From: Chelonobacter sp006228105
Lineage (GTDB): Bacteria; Pseudomonadota; Gammaproteobacteria; Enterobacterales; Pasteurellaceae
Length of the DNA: 6,642 nucleotides
Reading direction: 5' to 3' (one strand)
Assembly: GCF_006228105.1 (NCBI RefSeq)
Contig: NZ_VDHH01000191.1
Of this stretch, positions 4,717 through 6,642 are shown piece after piece. The notes under the pieces were generated by a model. The model ran no database searches, had not been told where the DNA came from, and saw nothing but the letters and a program-made list of their open reading frames with translations. The stretch's first letter is position 1. Every line of letters starts with the position of its first letter. A program made the position numbers and the translations under genes.

Positions 4717-4735
4717 GCTAATGATAATCCTTATC
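4717..4735. promoter_or_regulatory. Fur box
   Basis: GCTAATGATAATCCTTATC matches the 19-bp E. coli Fur consensus GATAATGATAATCATTATC at 17 positions and contains the perfect inverted repeat AATGATAA-TCC-TTATCATT (4720-4738). It lies 43 nt past the sfsA stop and is cut off from tyrS by a strong terminator, so neither neighbouring gene is an obvious target. Confidence 0.75.
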
Positions 4736-4778
4736 ATTAATATTGCATAGTGTGTTTACAATACTTTAAATTAGGACA

Positions 4779-5510
4779 TTATATTTTTATCGGTACGCCA
4801 TGGCTTAAGTGAAGTGCGGTCGGTGTGCCGTTTTCTTTGTCGTAACGGCAGGTGTAGCAGAGAATTTGTACGCCTTGCTGTTGCGCTTGTTGCAGTAGTG
4901 CGGCGTATTTGGCATCAATCTGTTCGGCAACTTGAAAACACTGAATTCCGCTGTGCAGTGCCGCAAAAAAGATCACCGCATGTTGTCCTTGCTGCCGCAT
5001 TTGTATCAATTCCCGCAAGTGTTTTTGTCCGCGTTCGGTTTTGGCGTCCGGGAACATGCCGACCGTACTTTCAGTCAATAAGGTTGTGGATTTGACTTCA
5101 ACATAACAATCGGCAAGTGCGGTTTGCGCCTCGTTTGCCTGCAACAAAAAATCAATCCGGCTGTTTTCTGTGCCGTATTTCACTTCTGGTTTAATTATTT
5201 GATATTGCGCTAATTCTGCGATTTTGCCTTGTTGCAGAGCCTCGTGCACTAACTGATTAGCTCGTGCCGTATTGACACACACCAGCTCACCGTTGGCTTT
5301 TTCAGTCAGCTCCCACGAATGACGATATTTACGTTTCGGATTATCGGAGGTGGAGTACCAAACGGTATCGCCTGCTTCGCCACAGCCGGTCATCGCTCCG
5401 GTGTTGGCGCAGTGAATGGTGATAACTTCACCGTTTGGCAATTCAATATCGGCGAGAAAGCGTTTATAACGACGGATTAATGTAGCAGACTGTAATTGTG
5501 GTAGTTGCAT
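4779..5510 (-). CDS. sfsA: Sugar fermentation stimulation protein A (DNA-binding/nuclease-like)
   Basis: This 243-residue protein is of normal family length (about 235-240). SfsA was found in E. coli as a factor that stimulates maltose metabolism with a mutant CRP. It binds DNA without clear specificity, and its true function is open. Family signatures are FLADIELPNGE (18-28), HCANTGAMTGCGEAGD (33-48), the aromatic/basic NPKRKYRHSWEL (57-68), GTENSRIDFLL (113-123), YVEVKSTTL (136-144), FPDAKTERGQKHLREL (153-168) and HSGIQCF (186-192). The D120...E138-x-K140 arrangement resembles a PD-(D/E)XK nuclease core. ATG 5510 was chosen to match the family start MQLPQLQSATLIRRYKRF; a TTG 8 codons upstream is also open but has no ribosome binding site. 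The gene is divergent from pntA and contains two exact uptake signals. It ends 114 nt before a strong terminator. Confidence 0.95.
   Translation of the reverse strand: MQLPQLQSATLIRRYKRFLADIELPNGEVITIHCANTGAMTGCGEAGDTVWYSTSDNPKRKYRHSWELTEKANGELVCVNTARANQLVHEALQQGKIAELAQYQIIKPEVKYGTENSRIDFLLQANEAQTALADCYVEVKSTTLLTESTVGMFPDAKTERGQKHLRELIQMRQQGQHAVIFFAALHSGIQCFQVAEQIDAKYAALLQQAQQQGVQILCYTCRYDKENGTPTALHLSHGVPIKI
4812..4820 (+). repeat. DNA uptake signal sequence AAGTGCGGT
   Basis: This exact core lies near the 3' end of sfsA. Confidence 0.9.
5115..5123 (+). repeat. DNA uptake signal sequence AAGTGCGGT
   Basis: This exact core is the second copy within sfsA, 295 bp from the first and in the same orientation. 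Confidence 0.9.
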
Positions 5511-5647
5511 GATGTTTTCTTTTCGGTAAATCAATAGAGCGCTTTTAATAGCATATTCTGCTTCGAGTGCACAGATTTTTTAAAAAATTTTCCCCCATTT
5601 TCCGTAAGAAGTGATAAAGTTAACCGGATTTATTTTTTGCTGCTGCC

Positions 5648-5656
5648 AAGTGCGGT
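5648..5656 (+). repeat. DNA uptake signal sequence AAGTGCGGT
   Basis: This exact core lies in the sfsA-pntA intergenic region, upstream of the pntA leader hairpin. It has no inverted partner nearby, so it does not form a terminator. Confidence 0.9.
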
Positions 5657-5692
5657 TTCAGTAAAAATAGTAGCAAGGATTGGAGTCAGTCT

Positions 5693-5734
5693 ATGCTTTT
5701 TGGATTGGGCATTTGCATGCCCAAACTTTTTTAA
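5693..5734 (+). CDS. Putative 13-residue leader peptide upstream of pntA
   Basis: ATG 5693 to TAA 5732-5734 encodes MLFGLGICMPKLF. A good ribosome binding site GGAG (5682-5685) lies 7 nt before the ATG. The coding stretch contains the whole intrinsic terminator hairpin and its U-tract, and the stop lies 26 nt before the pntA start. A ribosome translating it would melt the hairpin, a layout suited to translation-dependent control of pntA transcription. The peptide has three Leu and two Phe but no run of one residue that would point to a particular charged tRNA as signal. It could also be a chance frame, since a hairpin with a T-tract often leaves a short frame open. Confidence 0.4.
   Translation: MLFGLGICMPKLF
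5705..5732 (+). terminator. Intrinsic terminator (attenuator) in the pntA leader
   Basis: TTGGGCAT (5705-5712) pairs perfectly with ATGCCCAA (5717-5724) around a TTGC loop, followed by AC and six T residues. It lies 28 nt before the pntA start. The only gene upstream (sfsA) is transcribed away, so the hairpin can act only on a transcript begun in this same intergenic region. The minus-strand reading has no T-tract, so it is not a bidirectional terminator for sfsA. Confidence 0.8.
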
Positions 5735-5744
5735 CCAGTCAATT

Positions 5745-5751
5745 AAGGAAG
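5745..5751 (+). promoter_or_regulatory. pntA ribosome binding site
   Basis: AAGGAAG lies 9 nt before the ATG at 5761 and decides the start. It is complementary, with two G-U pairs, to the CUUUUUU tail of the leader terminator (5726-5732), so it could be masked in the read-through mRNA. Confidence 0.8.
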
Positions 5752-5760
5752 TTAACGATT

Positions 5761-6642
5761 ATGCGAATTGGTGTACCTAGAGAACTGCTCGACAATGAGA
5801 GTCGGGTGGCGGCAACACCGAAAACCGTCGAGCAGATTTTGAAGCTCGGGTTTGAAGTGGTTGTGGAACATAATGCCGGTTTTAAAGCCAGCTTTGAAGA
5901 TCAGGCTTTCGCCGAAGCCGGCGCAACGGTCGGAACGGCGAACGATGTTTGGAATTCTGACATCATTTTTAAAGTAAACGCACCAACCGATGCGGAAATT
6001 GCCACCATTAAAGAAGGCGCAACCTTGGTCAGCTTTATCTGGCCAGCACAGAATCCTGACTTAGTCGAAAAATTATCTGCTAAAAAAATCAATGTGCTGG
6101 GGATGGAATCCGTACCGCGTATCTCACGGGCACAAGCATTAGATGCGTTAAGTTCGATGGCCAATATCGCCGGTTATCGTGCAGTGGTGGAAGCGGCGCA
6201 CGAATTCGGTAGCTTCTTCACCGGGCAAATCACCGCAGCAGGCAAAGTGCCACCGGCAAAAGTGTTGATTATCGGTGCCGGGGTTGCAGGCTTGGCAGCG
6301 ATCGGAGCGGCAAACAGCTTGGGCGCCATTGTGCGTGCGTTTGACTCTCGTCCGGAAGTGAAAGAACAAGTACAAAGCATGGGCGCTTCGTTCCTTGAGA
6401 TCGACTTCAAAGAAGAAGGCGGCAGCGGCGACGGCTATGCCAAAGTGATGTCCGACGAATTTAACCGTCGTGCATTGGCATTGTATGCCGAGCAAGCGAA
6501 AGAAGTGGATATCATCATCACTACCGCACTGATTCCGGGCAAACCTGCGCCACGTTTGATTACCAAAGAGATGGTTGAGTCAATGAAACCGGGCAGCGTG
6601 ATCGTCGATTTGGCGGCGGCAACCGGCGGCAACTGCGAGTTG
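5761..6642 (+). CDS. pntA: NAD(P) transhydrogenase subunit alpha, N-terminal 294 residues (cut by window end)
   Basis: PntA with PntB forms the membrane transhydrogenase that uses the proton gradient to drive hydride transfer from NADH to NADP+, supplying NADPH. E. coli PntA has 510 residues. The window holds most of the cytoplasmic NAD(H)-binding domain I, none of the membrane helices. The start MRIGVPRE is the family start. Landmarks are RVAATPKTVEQ (15-25), SFIWPAQNP (91-99), MESVPRISRAQALDALSSMA (115-134), AGYRAVVEAAHEFG (137-150), FFTGQITAAGKVPPAK (152-167), the dinucleotide-binding IGAGVAGLAAIGAA (171-184), RAFDSRPEVKEQVQSMGA (192-209), the mobile-loop region with GSGDGYAKVMSDEF (221-234), and TTALIPGKPAPRLI (254-267). 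All match E. coli PntA almost residue for residue. pntB is expected next, outside the window. Expression may be controlled by the leader terminator. Confidence 0.98.
   Translation, partial: MRIGVPRELLDNESRVAATPKTVEQILKLGFEVVVEHNAGFKASFEDQAFAEAGATVGTANDVWNSDIIFKVNAPTDAEIATIKEGATLVSFIWPAQNPDLVEKLSAKKINVLGMESVPRISRAQALDALSSMANIAGYRAVVEAAHEFGSFFTGQITAAGKVPPAKVLIIGAGVAGLAAIGAANSLGAIVRAFDSRPEVKEQVQSMGASFLEIDFKEEGGSGDGYAKVMSDEFNRRALALYAEQAKEVDIIITTALIPGKPAPRLITKEMVESMKPGSVIVDLAAATGGNCEL

Noticed and set aside
5511..5534. TTG start 8 codons upstream of the sfsA ATG
   Set aside because: It lacks a Shine-Dalgarno sequence, and known SfsA proteins begin at the MQLP-type start.
5575..5588. ATTTTTTAAAAAAT palindrome in the sfsA-pntA intergenic region
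   Set aside because: A low-complexity A/T tract is self-complementary by composition; no promoter elements could be aligned to it on either strand.
5901..6632. Minus-strand open frames opposite pntA
   Set aside because: They are antisense shadows of a strongly conserved coding region, with compositions typical of reverse frames.
1..6642. CRISPR arrays, tRNA or rRNA genes, insertion-sequence ends
   Set aside because: No spaced direct repeats, no cloverleaf or rRNA sequence, and no transposase or terminal inverted repeats with target duplications were found.

Overview
The window looks like chromosomal DNA of a Pasteurellaceae bacterium of the Haemophilus/Aggregatibacter/Pasteurella branch. 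Six exact copies of the 9-mer uptake signal AAGTGCGGT (or its complement) are spread over 6.6 kb. The clearly recognised proteins (TyrS, PntA, SfsA, an OsmB-like lipoprotein) are of gamma-proteobacterial type. The species cannot be fixed from the sequence alone.

Left third (1-2529), an accessory segment. A toxin-first type II toxin-antitoxin pair (higB-like toxin, then an HTH antitoxin that runs off the left edge) reads leftward. It has a fully consensus promoter overlapped by an inverted repeat. Next to it lies a short frameshifted gene remnant with an uptake-signal hairpin after its stop. Then a rightward hipB-hipA module follows, whose promoter, ribosome binding site and start codon are framed by a perfect 19-bp inverted repeat. 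HipA is full length and keeps its kinase residues. No exact uptake signal lies inside either toxin-antitoxin module, and hipBA is visibly AT-rich, which fits acquired DNA.

Middle (2530-4640), core-type genes, all leftward. They are an unrecognised 101-residue protein whose stop codon faces the hipA stop only 5 nt away, a glycine-zipper lipoprotein of OsmB type, and complete tyrosyl-tRNA synthetase (tyrS) with its own terminator and promoter.

Right third (4640-6642). sfsA reads leftward and pntA (N-terminal 294 codons, cut by the window edge) reads rightward from a shared intergenic region. Two non-coding intervals here deserve most attention. (1) Between sfsA and tyrS there is a near-consensus Fur box (17 of 19 positions), followed on the minus strand by about 75 nt ending in a textbook terminator with eight U residues. 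There is no room for a protein, so this is a strong candidate for an iron/Fur-regulated small RNA. (2) The pntA leader holds a textbook intrinsic terminator with no upstream plus-strand gene to terminate. It is embedded in a 13-codon reading frame with a good Shine-Dalgarno sequence, which suggests attenuation control of the proton-translocating transhydrogenase operon.
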